From positions 372,001 to 436,000 of the forward strand of contig NZ_CDME01000016.1 of assembly GCF_000826545.1 (NCBI RefSeq): DNA of 64,000 nt. Direction: 5' to 3'. Positions 34,266 through 44,276 of this stretch are shown piece after piece. The DNA comes from Kibdelosporangium sp. MJ126-NF4 (GTDB taxonomy: Bacteria; Actinomycetota; Actinomycetes; Mycobacteriales; Pseudonocardiaceae). How positions within the stretch are numbered: position 1 is the stretch's first letter; each line of letters starts with the position of its first letter. The translations under genes and the position numbers were made by a program. The notes beneath the pieces were generated by a model that ran no database searches, was not told the DNA's origin, and was given only the letters and a program-made list of their open reading frames with translations.

Positions 34266-35486
34266 ATGACAACCGAGCTCGACCGTGCCGTGGGCACGCC
34301 AAGCCAGCAGGCGCTCACGGCCGTGCCGCGGGAGCTCGCCGAGCGGATGCGGCCCCATCTCGGCCAGATGGTCCGTGACATGATCGTGGAGATCCAGCGT
34401 GCCGTGCCCGCGTACCGGCAGCCGCTGGAGGGCAAGTTCGGCGAGATGCTCATCGGCGGCGTGCAGATGGCGATCGAGGAGTGCTACGACACCATCGGCA
34501 CGCCCGCTCCGCTGCGCCCGGACTGGTTGCAGTTCTTCCGCTACAGCGGGAAAGTCGAGTTCCTCGAAGGTCGCACGATGGACGCGTTGCAGACCGCCGT
34601 CCGGATCGGCGGCCGGGTCGCGTGGCGGCATCTGTCCACAGCGGGCCGTGCGCTCGGCATCGAACCGGACACTCTGTTCGCCGCCGCCGACGCGATTTTC
34701 GCCTACGTCGACGAACTGTCCGCTGTGGCCGTCGAGGGATACACCGAGGCACAGGCACGAGCGGGCGGCGCGCTGGAGCGCCGCCGCCAGCAGTTGCTGA
34801 AGATGATCCTCGCCAAACCACAGGCGTCGCGGGAAAGCATCGCCGAACTGGCAGTCGCCACCGACTGGACACTGCCGGACGAACTCGTCGTGATCGCGCT
34901 GGAGTACCGCGACGACCAGCACCAGCTGCCCGCCACCGCGCTCGGTCCGCAGGTGCTGGTGGACCTGGAGAGTTCCGAGCCCTGCCTGGTGATGGCCGCG
35001 CCGGAGGTGCACGTCCCCCGGCTGGCGAGCGAACTGCGTGGCCGCCGTGCCGCGATCGGCCCGATCTCCCCGCTGGCGGACGCGCGGCACTCGTTGCGCT
35101 GTGCCCGCACGGCGTTGGCTCTGGTCCAACGCGGAGCGCTGCCGCAGCAGCCCATCACGTGGTGCCGCGACCACCTGTCCACATTGCTCCTGCTGGCTGA
35201 CGAGTTCCTCGCCGCGCAGCTCGTCCGCCGCGCACTGGCCCCGTTCGACGAACTGACCGAGAAACAACGCGACCGTCTGACCGCGACACTGCACGTGTGG
35301 CTGGGCACCAGCGGCAGCATCAACGAGATCGCCAACAGGCTGGACATCCACCCGCAGACCGTGCGTTACCGCATCCACCAGCTCACCGAACTGCTGGGCG
35401 ACCGGCTCAACAACCCCGCCGAACGCCTCAACCTGGAAATCGCGCTGCGGGCACGGCAACTGCTGGAGCCACGGCCGACCGCCTGA
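34266..35486 (+). CDS. PucR/CdaR-type transcriptional regulator
   Basis: 406 residues from ATG 34266, with GAGG eight bases upstream. GTG 34257 would add three. The N-terminal helical domain (about 20-170, FAYVDELSAVAVEGY) and C-terminal PucR helix-turn-helix (about 345-400, IANRLDIHPQTVRYRIHQL) closely parallel the regulator at 13814-15058, including length and domain order. The region in front is clearly AT-rich compared with the rest of the window. It is convergent with the tubulin-locus operon, with 22 bp between stops. Confidence 0.87.
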   Translation: MTTELDRAVGTPSQQALTAVPRELAERMRPHLGQMVRDMIVEIQRAVPAYRQPLEGKFGEMLIGGVQMAIEECYDTIGTPAPLRPDWLQFFRYSGKVEFLEGRTMDALQTAVRIGGRVAWRHLSTAGRALGIEPDTLFAAADAIFAYVDELSAVAVEGYTEAQARAGGALERRRQQLLKMILAKPQASRESIAELAVATDWTLPDELVVIALEYRDDQHQLPATALGPQVLVDLESSEPCLVMAAPEVHVPRLASELRGRRAAIGPISPLADARHSLRCARTALALVQRGALPQQPITWCRDHLSTLLLLADEFLAAQLVRRALAPFDELTEKQRDRLTATLHVWLGTSGSINEIANRLDIHPQTVRYRIHQLTELLGDRLNNPAERLNLEIALRARQLLEPRPTA

Positions 35487-35508
35487 AAACCTGTCGGCAA
35501 CACGACGA

Positions 35509-38184
35509 CTACTCCCCTGCCAGCATGCGCAGATCCGCCTCCTCACAGCCTTCCGAGACGTCCAGTCTGATCAACGACATCTGGTACGGCAGGTCCTTCG
35601 CCGACGTGCCCTTGATCTCCACGCGGTCGTGCCGGGGCTGCCGCAGTGAGCTGTGCTCCCACTGTTCGGCCGGTGCCCACAGGTAGACCCTGGCCACGTT
35701 GCCGCGTCCCTTGATCCGGCCTTCGTCGCTGAACACGGTCGACGCCAACGGCTGGCTGGGGGCGTCATCCGTCGGTTCCGGCATGACCGCGGTGAGGAAC
35801 TCCGTCGTCGGCGTCAGCAAACCGGTGCGGTCGTCAGCCGTCACCATCGGCATCACCTGTTCCGGCGCCTGGCTCAGCAGCGCGTCACGGATCCGCTCGG
35901 TCAGCTCGTCCTTCGCGGACGCGCCGCAGTTGCCGTTGCGGAACTCCCGCAGCAGCCGGTCGCGGGCGTGTCGCGGTGGCGTGCCGTTGTCCGTCCGCGC
36001 TTCGTTCGGGCCTGGCCCCGGTGCCACGTCCGGGTCCACGTGGCCGCCGCTCCTTCCGTCCGTATTCGGGATCGCGTGCTGCTTGAGCACGTCGTAGAGC
36101 CGGGTGATCCAGCCGTCGCCGAAGACCTGCCTGGTGGTCCGGTCGATCACTTCGTCGAACTGCTCGCCGGTCACCTCCGGCCGGGCCACGCGGAACGCCT
36201 CCGGGCGCGCCACCTGCGCCGGTCCCGGTGTCGAGGCGTGTGCCTGGCCGTACGGTTCGTGCACCATCCAGCCGATCACCTCGCCCCAGTCGACCAGCAC
36301 CTCGTACACCGACGCCAGCCTGTCCACTTCGGCGGGCCACCGCTCGATCGCCGCCACATGGGCCCGCAACCGGCTGTCCACCCATTGCAGATCTCGCTCC
36401 AGCGCCGCCGCCCGTGCGGCGAGTGCCAGCATCCACAGCACGGCGTACCCGCCGCCCACCACCGCCGCCGTGATCGACATGATCAGCGCCCACTGCGGCA
36501 GCGGTGTGATCAGGATCGACACCAGCCATCCCGCCAGCCCGAGGACGCCCACCAGCATCGCCCACACCTGGTTGCCGAGCCTGGTGCGGATCAGGTCGAG
36601 GTCGGTGATCAGCTTCGCGCGTTCCTGTTGTGCCTCGTTGTACTCGCTCGCGCGGCGGCCGAGGTCGCTGCCCGCCGTGCGGATCTGGTCACTGACGTAC
36701 TGGCCCAGCCTGCCGACCAGTGACTTGTCCGCCCGCCGTTCGGCCACCCACTCGTTGACGCGGGCGCGGAACGCGGTGAGCTGTTCGCCGAACGGCAACT
36801 CGGCGAGACGTTCGTGCAACGCGGCGATCATGTTCATGTCACCGGGCCGGATCCGCTTCGTCGGCGGCAGGTCGATGCTGCTGAGCATGTCCTGTTCGGA
36901 CTTGTCCAGGTCGAGCCCGCCGCGGGGCGGCGGCGCGATCCACTTCGGATCCGACACGCCGGGCCGCAGGGTGTTCCACGACGCCTCGACCTCCGGTGGC
37001 AGATCGCCGCCGTCGACCAGGCTGAAACTGAGCTGCCGCAACGGTGACCACAGCTGCGTCGACACCGGCACCGTTCCCGGCAGCAGCCGTTGCAGCTGGT
37101 CCGGCGCGTCCCTGGCGACTTCGAGCATCTCGCCGGGGGTGAGGACCCTGCGGCCGACCTCGTTCGGCCCGACGCCGACAATCGTGCGCTCCAGCCATTC
37201 CTCTGCCGCCGTCGCCAGTTCCATGGTCGTGGTCTGCTGCCACTCCAGCATCCTGATCTTGGCCAGCTGCAACGAGAATCGCATCAGCATCCGCACTGTC
37301 TTCGCGGCCAGGCGACCGCTGGGCTCCTTGACGTCCAGCCGCGGCGGCCGGTACGACATCGCGTGCTCCTCCATCGGCAGCATCACCGCGACCGCCGCGT
37401 CGATGACGGCGCTGTCGTTGCTGGTCCGGTGCGGATCCGGGCCGCGGTGGCGGTTGAGCGACGCCACGCCGTCGCGCATCAGCCGGTTGACGACCTCCTC
37501 CGGCAACCGACGGCCGTCCACCACCCGCGCCATGGCCCGCGTGACCACGATCCGGCCGTGGTTGCCCGCGCCCTGGCCGTCGATCTGGTCGAACGCGCCA
37601 CGGTCCGCGTGCCGCCACAGCCCGGCCACCGACGCGCACGCCAGTGCCGTGTGCGCGCGGAAGACGTCCGGGCGGTCGAGGCCGAGGTCGATCGCGCCTT
37701 CCCTCGGCCGGTCCTCCGGCGACACGATCACGTTGATGTCGCACCCGGGTTCCAGCAGCTGTTTGGTCCACACGTCGGTGCCGTCCGGCACCAGCAGGTT
37801 GACGCGGCGCAACACCGTCTGCGCGCCCAGCCGTGCTTTGAGGTCGTCGGCGAACGCCCACAGTTGGTCCATCGGCTCGTCCCCTGTGCGGTCGGCCGTA
37901 ATCGGCCGCAGTGCCACGACACGCACGACCCGGTACTTGTTCTCGCCGTACACCTCGCGCACGGGAACTGTTTCGACCCGGCTCCTTGTCACGTGCCGCA
38001 CGTGTGCTTCGAGGGGATTGCCCGTGGTGAACCGGCTGTCGGCGAGGTCGAGCCAGACGGAGTCGTGCAGCAGTCCCGCGGCCGTCCAGCCCGCGATGGT
38101 GTCACGTTCGACCGCGCCGTCGACAGCGGCGACGAAAGTGATCGTGTCGGTCCCAGATGTGTCGGTCCCCGCTGTGTTGGTCAC
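35509..38184 (-). CDS. large two-TM protein of the tubulin-like/vWA locus, unknown function
   Basis: 891 residues. I do not recognise a catalytic domain. The N-terminal 500 residues are probably cytoplasmic (TITFVAAVDGAVERDT start; SPEDRPREGAIDLGLDRPDVFRAHTALAC block). Helical stretches precede two close transmembrane helices (about 538-558 and 562-588), then a coiled region and an acidic tail (about 690-891) ending in a beta-rich segment. GTG 38184 overlaps the stop of the tubulin-like gene as GTGA, so they are coupled. Position and membrane hairpin suggest an anchor or partner of the filament-forming protein, which is inference. Confidence 0.75.
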   Translation of the reverse strand: MTNTAGTDTSGTDTITFVAAVDGAVERDTIAGWTAAGLLHDSVWLDLADSRFTTGNPLEAHVRHVTRSRVETVPVREVYGENKYRVVRVVALRPITADRTGDEPMDQLWAFADDLKARLGAQTVLRRVNLLVPDGTDVWTKQLLEPGCDINVIVSPEDRPREGAIDLGLDRPDVFRAHTALACASVAGLWRHADRGAFDQIDGQGAGNHGRIVVTRAMARVVDGRRLPEEVVNRLMRDGVASLNRHRGPDPHRTSNDSAVIDAAVAVMLPMEEHAMSYRPPRLDVKEPSGRLAAKTVRMLMRFSLQLAKIRMLEWQQTTTMELATAAEEWLERTIVGVGPNEVGRRVLTPGEMLEVARDAPDQLQRLLPGTVPVSTQLWSPLRQLSFSLVDGGDLPPEVEASWNTLRPGVSDPKWIAPPPRGGLDLDKSEQDMLSSIDLPPTKRIRPGDMNMIAALHERLAELPFGEQLTAFRARVNEWVAERRADKSLVGRLGQYVSDQIRTAGSDLGRRASEYNEAQQERAKLITDLDLIRTRLGNQVWAMLVGVLGLAGWLVSILITPLPQWALIMSITAAVVGGGYAVLWMLALAARAAALERDLQWVDSRLRAHVAAIERWPAEVDRLASVYEVLVDWGEVIGWMVHEPYGQAHASTPGPAQVARPEAFRVARPEVTGEQFDEVIDRTTRQVFGDGWITRLYDVLKQHAIPNTDGRSGGHVDPDVAPGPGPNEARTDNGTPPRHARDRLLREFRNGNCGASAKDELTERIRDALLSQAPEQVMPMVTADDRTGLLTPTTEFLTAVMPEPTDDAPSQPLASTVFSDEGRIKGRGNVARVYLWAPAEQWEHSSLRQPRHDRVEIKGTSAKDLPYQMSLIRLDVSEGCEEADLRMLAGE

Positions 38185-41100
38185 AGCACCGCCTCTCCGA
38201 GCTGGCTGAGCATCCCGGCCAGCACCTCGTGGATGTCGGTGCGCAGCTCCCACGCCCGGTCCGGGGCGAGCGGCAGGTCCATCGGCAGCCGTTCACCGGC
38301 CCTGGCGAGGAGTTTCTCGACCTGGGTCGCGATGTTGCCGCCGGACTGGGTGTTGCGCGTGACCATGTCAGTGGTCCGGCTGAGCGTCAGCAGCTCGCCG
38401 TACGCCTGTGCGAACGGCGAATTGTTCGCCAGCGACTGGAGGAACAGCAGCGGGAACGACTCCAGCACCGCGGCGAGCGCGTCGAACGGGTCACCGGGGA
38501 TGACCGGCGCGCCGAGCAGCGGCTCAGGGAACGGCAGCGACTTGCCTGCGTCCGTCGTGATCCGCACCTTCGTGGCGTGGCCGGTCACCTCGATCCGGTC
38601 GAGCAGGTGTGCCACGAACCAGCCGCGGATCACCTCACGGCGTACCTCGGCGGGCAACGGCACCACCCTCGTCAGCGGCCGGGCACGGCGCCAGCGCGCG
38701 AAACCCGCGCGCTGGCCGGTGTTCTCGGCTTTCCGCTGCCAGTCGGAGCGGATCGGATCGGTCAGCGAGCGGAACGCGATCGGGTGGCACGGCGCGCCGA
38801 GGAGCGTGGCGAACTCGATCTCGCCGGAACCGGCCATGCCGAACTGGTTGGCCGCCAGGTTCTCGTCGAACGCGGCTCGTCTGATCAGTAGTTGCAGCGC
38901 CTTGGCGTACGCCTCGGTGCCCTTGCGCAGCGGGATCTGGCTGACCAGTGGCCGGTTGCCCGGCGTGTCGTCGGCCTGGTGCAGGCTGGCGTACGCCGGG
39001 TCCATCTCCACCAGCGGTGCCGACGCCAGCAGCGCCTGCTCGAACTGGGCGGCGAACCGGTCGATCCGGGCGCGCTGCTCGGCATTGGGCTGGTCGCCGC
39101 CCAGTGCGTCGGCCAGTGGCTGGTCGATGTACGCGCCGAGCGCGGGCGCCTTCGTCGCCCACTTCTCGCAGCGGGCGAGCAGGCTGCTCGCCGTGATGTC
39201 GATCCGGTAGCCCGCGTGCTGCTGTGTGGCGTTGGCGGCCCAGTCCCGCATCGCCTCGGGCTGCCAGCTCGCGGTCTGCGCCAGCAGCGGCGGCAGGTCG
39301 CCCGAGTCGGCGCCGATGATCCGCTTGACGGCCGTGGTGACCGCGTCGCCCGGCCGTTTCGCCGAGACGGCTTCCTGCACCAGCGTAAGGAACATCCGCG
39401 GGTATTCCGCGATGTCGTCGACGAGGAACTGGGTCCGCGCGGGCTCGAGTGTCCTCGGCACCCGGAAGCCGGGCGACGGCGGCCACTGCTCCACAGTGGA
39501 CGATTTGCCATCCACTGTGGACTCGAAGTCCCTTCGCAGCGCGTCGAGGCCCTGACCGAGCTCGGCGATCAGCGGTTTCAGCGCCTCCCGCACCAGGTTC
39601 TTGAGCAGCTTCGCCGCGCGCTTGCGGACGACGCAGTCGACCGAACGGCCGAGCGCCGCCTCCGTTCCCCACTGCAGCCCGGCGACCACCCGCTCGTGCT
39701 CGGGCGGGAACAGCCTGCGGCGGCGGAGAAATCCCTTGGGCGGGTCGTCACCGAGGCCTTGTGCGACGCGTTCGCGGTAGGCCGCGGCCTCCTGGTCGTC
39801 CTGCAGTGCGCCGTTCTCCAGATGCGGGATCGCCTCGTCGGCCAGGGCCCGCGCGGTCTCCTGCAGCAGCCGCAGGGTGACCGGCAGGCCGTCGTTCTCG
39901 ATCGACTCAAGCGCCGCGTGCGTGAGTTTGTCCTGCACGGCCTTGATCCACGCCTCCGAGGTGGCGTCGAGCAATGTCAGCTGTTCGGCGAGGAAACCCG
40001 GCTGGAGTTCACCGATCTGCGCGGTGAACGTGCCGCGCCACTCGGACAGTTGCGCCGGTTGCTCCCCCGCGGTGGCGGACACGATGCCTCGCTGAATCCG
40101 CAGCGCCTCCTCCCTCGGTGGCCGCAGTGCGTCATAGACGTCCTGCACCGGGTGTTCGAGATCCGGCCCGCCGAGCCCGGTCTGCCGCAGGAACGTGTGC
40201 CTGCGCTGACGGACCACCGCGTCGACGTCGACACCCAGCCCCGGCGCGCCCTTCATGATCCGCTCGGCCGCGGCCCTGGCCAGACACTGGCCCACGTACT
40301 CGCGGAACAAGCCACGACCGAGACCGACGCTGGCGTAGCCGAGCGCCGAGTACGGCATGGACAGTTCCTCACCGGCCAGCCCGAACGGGTCGGGCCGTGT
40401 CGCGGCCTGCTGCCAGTTGGTCCGCAGGTACGACGAGATCTCCTTCTGGATGCTCGGACTGGTTGCCCACGCGGCCACGGCGCGGCCGACCGCGGCGAAG
40501 ACTTCCTGCTGTGTCCGGAAGTTGACCTTCTGGTTGGTCGAGCCGACCAGGAACGCCCTGGCCGGGCCGCTGCGCTCCTGCTGGTTGCCCGGCGTGACAC
40601 CGGCGAGCTGGTGTACCGGGTCGATGCCCGGTTCACTGGTCCAGTACCCGGCGAGCAGTTCGGTGACCGTGGCCAGCGCGTTGGCCTGCACGCCCTGCCG
40701 GACGTCGTCGTCGAGGCCTGCGAAGACGTCGGGGGCGTAGAGGATCGCGGTGGAGTCCGCCGCCCACGTCAGGTTGTGGCCACGCAGCAGGTCGCAGATG
40801 TCCTGGAACATCCCCGAACCGGTGCCACCGGCGAGTGAGGAGATCACCACCGCCATCGGGGCGGTGTCCTTGGCGGTGACCGGTGGTTTGCCGGTCAGCT
40901 CGGCGATGACCGGTTCGAGGCTGGCCGCCGCGTCGGCGTGCCGCACCCGTTTGACCGCGGCGGCCAGTTCGTCCTTGATGTGCCTGAGCCGGGTGATGGC
41001 CAGCACCCGGCCGATCGCGCGGTACTGCCCGGCGCCCTCCTCGATGGCCACGTTCACCTTGGCCGGGTCCGGCCGCCAGCAGGCCAGCGAACTCCTGGTC

Positions 41101-41369
41101 TGTTCGCTGTTGTCCAGCGAGCGGGCGATGGTCCGGTAGGTCACGTCCCGCTTGACCAGCCCGACGTAGGTGTACGTGCTGGACTCGGGAATCTCCAGTT
41201 CCTCGTGGGTCTCCTGGGTGGTGCGGCTGTCGATGTGCAGGAACTGCCAGCCCGCGGGCATCTCCTCGATGTGCACACGGCGCAGCCGGGTTTTCAGTTC
41301 GTGGTACAGGCGCAGCAGGGTGTCGCCGCCGGACCCGCCGACTCCGACGAACAAGAACGGTTGTGACAC
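38181..41369 (-). CDS. tubulin/FtsZ-like GTPase (Tubulin_2 type)
   Basis: 1062 residues. The N-terminus has a tubulin/FtsZ nucleotide-binding pattern: GVGGSGG at 9-15 for the first glycine-rich loop and GGTGSGM at 181-187, the tubulin signature loop that binds GTP phosphates. A long C-terminal part (about 400-1062), largely helical, is unlike FtsZ. GTG 41369 has GAGGAG seven bases upstream and lies 11 bp after the vWA stop. Family members are predicted GTP-driven polymers; I know of no assigned role for this clade. Neighbours suggest a membrane-linked signalling or defence assembly rather than cell division. Confidence 0.85.
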   Translation of the reverse strand: MSQPFLFVGVGGSGGDTLLRLYHELKTRLRRVHIEEMPAGWQFLHIDSRTTQETHEELEIPESSTYTYVGLVKRDVTYRTIARSLDNSEQTRSSLACWRPDPAKVNVAIEEGAGQYRAIGRVLAITRLRHIKDELAAAVKRVRHADAAASLEPVIAELTGKPPVTAKDTAPMAVVISSLAGGTGSGMFQDICDLLRGHNLTWAADSTAILYAPDVFAGLDDDVRQGVQANALATVTELLAGYWTSEPGIDPVHQLAGVTPGNQQERSGPARAFLVGSTNQKVNFRTQQEVFAAVGRAVAAWATSPSIQKEISSYLRTNWQQAATRPDPFGLAGEELSMPYSALGYASVGLGRGLFREYVGQCLARAAAERIMKGAPGLGVDVDAVVRQRRHTFLRQTGLGGPDLEHPVQDVYDALRPPREEALRIQRGIVSATAGEQPAQLSEWRGTFTAQIGELQPGFLAEQLTLLDATSEAWIKAVQDKLTHAALESIENDGLPVTLRLLQETARALADEAIPHLENGALQDDQEAAAYRERVAQGLGDDPPKGFLRRRRLFPPEHERVVAGLQWGTEAALGRSVDCVVRKRAAKLLKNLVREALKPLIAELGQGLDALRRDFESTVDGKSSTVEQWPPSPGFRVPRTLEPARTQFLVDDIAEYPRMFLTLVQEAVSAKRPGDAVTTAVKRIIGADSGDLPPLLAQTASWQPEAMRDWAANATQQHAGYRIDITASSLLARCEKWATKAPALGAYIDQPLADALGGDQPNAEQRARIDRFAAQFEQALLASAPLVEMDPAYASLHQADDTPGNRPLVSQIPLRKGTEAYAKALQLLIRRAAFDENLAANQFGMAGSGEIEFATLLGAPCHPIAFRSLTDPIRSDWQRKAENTGQRAGFARWRRARPLTRVVPLPAEVRREVIRGWFVAHLLDRIEVTGHATKVRITTDAGKSLPFPEPLLGAPVIPGDPFDALAAVLESFPLLFLQSLANNSPFAQAYGELLTLSRTTDMVTRNTQSGGNIATQVEKLLARAGERLPMDLPLAPDRAWELRTDIHEVLAGMLSQLGEAVL

Positions 41370-41380
41370 AGGCGAACTCC

Positions 41381-43801
41381 TCAGACTGGTGAATCGACGG
41401 ACGCGGGTTTCTCCCGTGGCAGCAGGCGGCGGCAGGCGGCCAGGCACCGCAGCCTGATCTCCTGCGCCTTGTCGGTCACTTGCTCGTTGGCGAGCACCAC
41501 GATCACCTCGGCCGCGAACGCCGTCTCCCCGGTCACGGACGCGTCGGTGGTGACAACGACGGTCATGGCCAGGTCGAGCGGCAGGCCTTTGAGTGCTCGG
41601 GCGGGCCCGTGACCGGGCGACACCACCTGATTGCCCCGGTGTGCGACCACCTTGGTGCAGGCAGGTTTGAACGGGTTGAGCGACGCACGCGCGGCGAACC
41701 GCACCTTGCCCGCGGTCAAGCTGCGCGAGCGCCGGAGAACGGACGTGAACTGTTCGGGCCGCGGCCAGTCGTCCTTACCATCGTTGGCGACGACCTCGAT
41801 CTGCCTGCCGACGGGATCGATCCGCACGGGAATCCGCGCGAACCGCAGCCGGGTCTGCTGGAACCGTGCCATGGCGATGACGTTGACGAGCAGCAGCACC
41901 AGCAGCGGCACGCAACCGAGCGCGGCGAACACGATCAACTTCCACCAGAACTCAAGGCCTCGTGTGATGTCGAGCGCGAACGTGACCGGGACGTCCGAGC
42001 GGTACTCGGCGCCGCCGTCCGGCCTGATCCGCAACGACACCGCGCCGTCGGCCCGGCCGGTCCAGCCGTGGTCGGCGGCGAACCGGAAGGTCAGGTCCCT
42101 TGACTTGCCCGCTTCCACGCGCACACAACCGTCCGATGTGGATGCTGCAGGCTCGGTGCTTGTCGTGATGTGCACGGGCACGCCGGTGAAGTGGGTTTTC
42201 GCCGTGTCCACCCAGACACAGCCGCCGCCCGCCGGAGCGCTGACCGTGACGGTGCCTGCCGTGGCGTCTGTGCCGAGCGCTCTCGGCAGGGCGAGGCTGG
42301 CCGGTAGCAGCGTCAGCGGTGTGGTCACGGCGACGTCGGTGACCAGCGGCGGCGGGCTGATGTCGATGCCGGACGGGGTCCGCACGGTCAGCCCGACCGT
42401 CAGCGTCACCTGGGCGGAATGCCATTCCGGGGGTGGGTCGAACGTCACCGTGGTCGTGCCGTCGGGCTGCGCCTCGGTCGTGGCCGGGCGGCGGTCGTCG
42501 CCATTGGCGATCGTCACGGCCAGTTCGGGACGGATGCGGTCCAGTTCGAGACGCGCGTCGGCGGGGCTCACTGTTCTGACGCCAAGTGTCCACTGCTTGC
42601 CGCGGGTGAAGTCCGGCCCGCTCACGATCCGTTGTTCGAGGTCGCCGATCAGGTAGACGCGGCCGCCCTGGGCTTTACCCGCGCCGCCGTCGAATCCCGC
42701 TTTCCAAGTGCCGCGCCACTGTGGCAGCCCGGAACGCGGCAGCTCACCGCTGACGGTGACGATGTCGTCGCCGAACCACGCCCAGCGCAGTCTCGCCCCG
42801 GCGACGTCCCTGGCGTCACCGGCGCCGGGCCGTTCGAGGTTCACCGGTGGCCCCGACGGCGGCTGCAGCGACACCGACGCGCCCGCGCCACCGGTGTGGA
42901 TCAGGACGTAGAAGTTGCGCAGCACGTCGTCGAGCTCGAAGGAACAGCCCTGCCCGCCGCACAGCTGCGCCGGTTCGCCCGCCGCACGGACCTTCTGCAC
43001 GAGGTCGGAGAAGGCGTCGACGAGTCCGGCGTCGTCACCGGACGGGACGTACACACCCCACCGTGGGCCGGATTCCCTGCCACAGCTCAACGTCAGCCGC
43101 TGCAGGAACGCCTGCCCGGCCGCGCTGAAGTCCTGTTTGGTCAGTGCGACCGTCAGCAGCGGCACCTTCTCGGTGCGCATCTGGTCGAGCACGCCGCCCT
43201 TGTCGCAGAGCTCGTGTTCGCCGCGCTGCTTCTCCTCTTCGTTGCCCGGAGCGCTGTTGAGCGGGTCGTAGTCGCCGTCGGTGAACCAGAGCAACGCCTG
43301 GCACGGCGGCTTGCCCCCGTTCGACGACGCGGCAACGGAATGCTCGGCCAGCCGCTGCCGGGCGCCGCGCAGGGCAGCCGCGTAGTCGGTTCCCACGATG
43401 TCGTCGCGCTCGGCGAACCCGGACACGTCCGCGTTGATCGCGGCCGCGTCGCCCGCCAGGTCGCGCCACGGGCCCGGCGTGAACTCGCGGGCGAAACCGG
43501 CGAGCCCGATCTGGACCCGGACCGGCCGCGCCGGTGCCATCGCGGCGGCGTCGGTGAGCTGCCGCAGGCCGTCCAGCGCGACCTGGGCCGCGCGGACCCG
43601 CCTGGCCGGTTTGTCGTTGCTCTGCAGGCTGCGTGACTCGTCCATCAGGATCAGCACGTCCAGCGCGCCCCGCTCCTTGACGCACCCGGACAGCTGGGAC
43701 ATCGCCGTTTCGGCGGGAGCCTCCGCCGCCGCCGGAAGCCCCGCCGGAAACACTGTGACGGCACAGCAAGCGGCGGCGCACGCGATACGCAGGAGTCTCA
43801 T
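41381..43801 (-). CDS. membrane-anchored extracellular vWA-domain protein
   Basis: 806 residues. A signal peptide (about 1-26) exports a vWA domain (about 45-270) with an intact MIDAS: DESRS at 54-58, the threonine in VGTDYAA and the aspartate in FTDGDYD. Several beta-sandwich-like regions with disulfide-capable cysteines follow (about 300-600), then one transmembrane helix (about 612-640) and a cytoplasmic tail of about 160 residues. This is a receptor-like layout: a metal-dependent ligand site outside and a signalling tail inside. ATG 43801 overlaps the preceding stop as ATGA. It is cotranscribed with the tubulin-like gene. Confidence 0.85.
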   Translation of the reverse strand: MRLLRIACAAACCAVTVFPAGLPAAAEAPAETAMSQLSGCVKERGALDVLILMDESRSLQSNDKPARRVRAAQVALDGLRQLTDAAAMAPARPVRVQIGLAGFAREFTPGPWRDLAGDAAAINADVSGFAERDDIVGTDYAAALRGARQRLAEHSVAASSNGGKPPCQALLWFTDGDYDPLNSAPGNEEEKQRGEHELCDKGGVLDQMRTEKVPLLTVALTKQDFSAAGQAFLQRLTLSCGRESGPRWGVYVPSGDDAGLVDAFSDLVQKVRAAGEPAQLCGGQGCSFELDDVLRNFYVLIHTGGAGASVSLQPPSGPPVNLERPGAGDARDVAGARLRWAWFGDDIVTVSGELPRSGLPQWRGTWKAGFDGGAGKAQGGRVYLIGDLEQRIVSGPDFTRGKQWTLGVRTVSPADARLELDRIRPELAVTIANGDDRRPATTEAQPDGTTTVTFDPPPEWHSAQVTLTVGLTVRTPSGIDISPPPLVTDVAVTTPLTLLPASLALPRALGTDATAGTVTVSAPAGGGCVWVDTAKTHFTGVPVHITTSTEPAASTSDGCVRVEAGKSRDLTFRFAADHGWTGRADGAVSLRIRPDGGAEYRSDVPVTFALDITRGLEFWWKLIVFAALGCVPLLVLLLVNVIAMARFQQTRLRFARIPVRIDPVGRQIEVVANDGKDDWPRPEQFTSVLRRSRSLTAGKVRFAARASLNPFKPACTKVVAHRGNQVVSPGHGPARALKGLPLDLAMTVVVTTDASVTGETAFAAEVIVVLANEQVTDKAQEIRLRCLAACRRLLPREKPASVDSPV

Positions 43802-44187
43802 CGGGACACCCACAACGTCGCCAGGTAGTACCCGTGCCCCAGGCCGAGCAGCCAGCCCGCGACCGCGGCGAGGGCCACCGGCCCGTTGCTGAACGCCGTC
43901 GTGGTGAAGTCCGCGCGCCTGCTCAGGCTCCTGACCCGCAGCCGGTACAGCACGAGACAGATCATCGGAATCCAGGTACCGGCGGCCCAGCCGAGTACGT
44001 GATTCACGAACACATATTCACCGGCCGGGTATAAAAGCAGATAAACCGAGGCAGGCAACGCGCACACAGAGATGATCAAAGGCCATCTCGGTGGTCGCGT
44101 TCCGCGCCCATACCGAACATTATCGGCAACGACAGTCACTGACTCCCCAATTCGCTGTGCACCGATGGCCGCGACTGTGTACCACAT
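43798..44187 (-). CDS. small three-TM membrane protein heading the tubulin/vWA operon
   Basis: 129 residues, or 113 from an alternative GTG at 44139 that has GGGGAG close upstream. Three hydrophobic helices (roughly WPLIISVCALPASVYLLLY, VLGWAAGTWIPMICLVLY and PVALAAVAGWLLGLG) are separated by short basic loops. I do not recognise the family. Its stop overlaps the vWA start. It is divergent from the caspase-like gene across about 90-140 bp. Confidence 0.6.
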   Translation of the reverse strand: MWYTVAAIGAQRIGESVTVVADNVRYGRGTRPPRWPLIISVCALPASVYLLLYPAGEYVFVNHVLGWAAGTWIPMICLVLYRLRVRSLSRRADFTTTAFSNGPVALAAVAGWLLGLGHGYYLATLWVSR

Positions 44188-44211
44188 CCGGCGGACACAT
44201 TCACACCCGAC

Positions 44212-44239
44212 CTGCCACCGTTTGGCGGCTTGCTAAACT
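44212..44239 (+). promoter_or_regulatory. candidate promoter of the caspase-NTPase operon
   Basis: CTGCCA (44212-44217), a 16-bp spacer and TAAACT (44234-44239), about 38 bp before GTG 44277. Confidence 0.4.
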
Positions 44240-44276
44240 CCTCCAGCACCACGGAGCGTCAATGGGGAGCAGGTGC

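Noticed and set aside
36104..38209. Plus-strand frame of 701 codons opposite the two-TM protein
   Set aside because: Ser/Arg-rich shadow frame; the minus frame is coupled by GTGA to the tubulin-like gene and has membrane helices.
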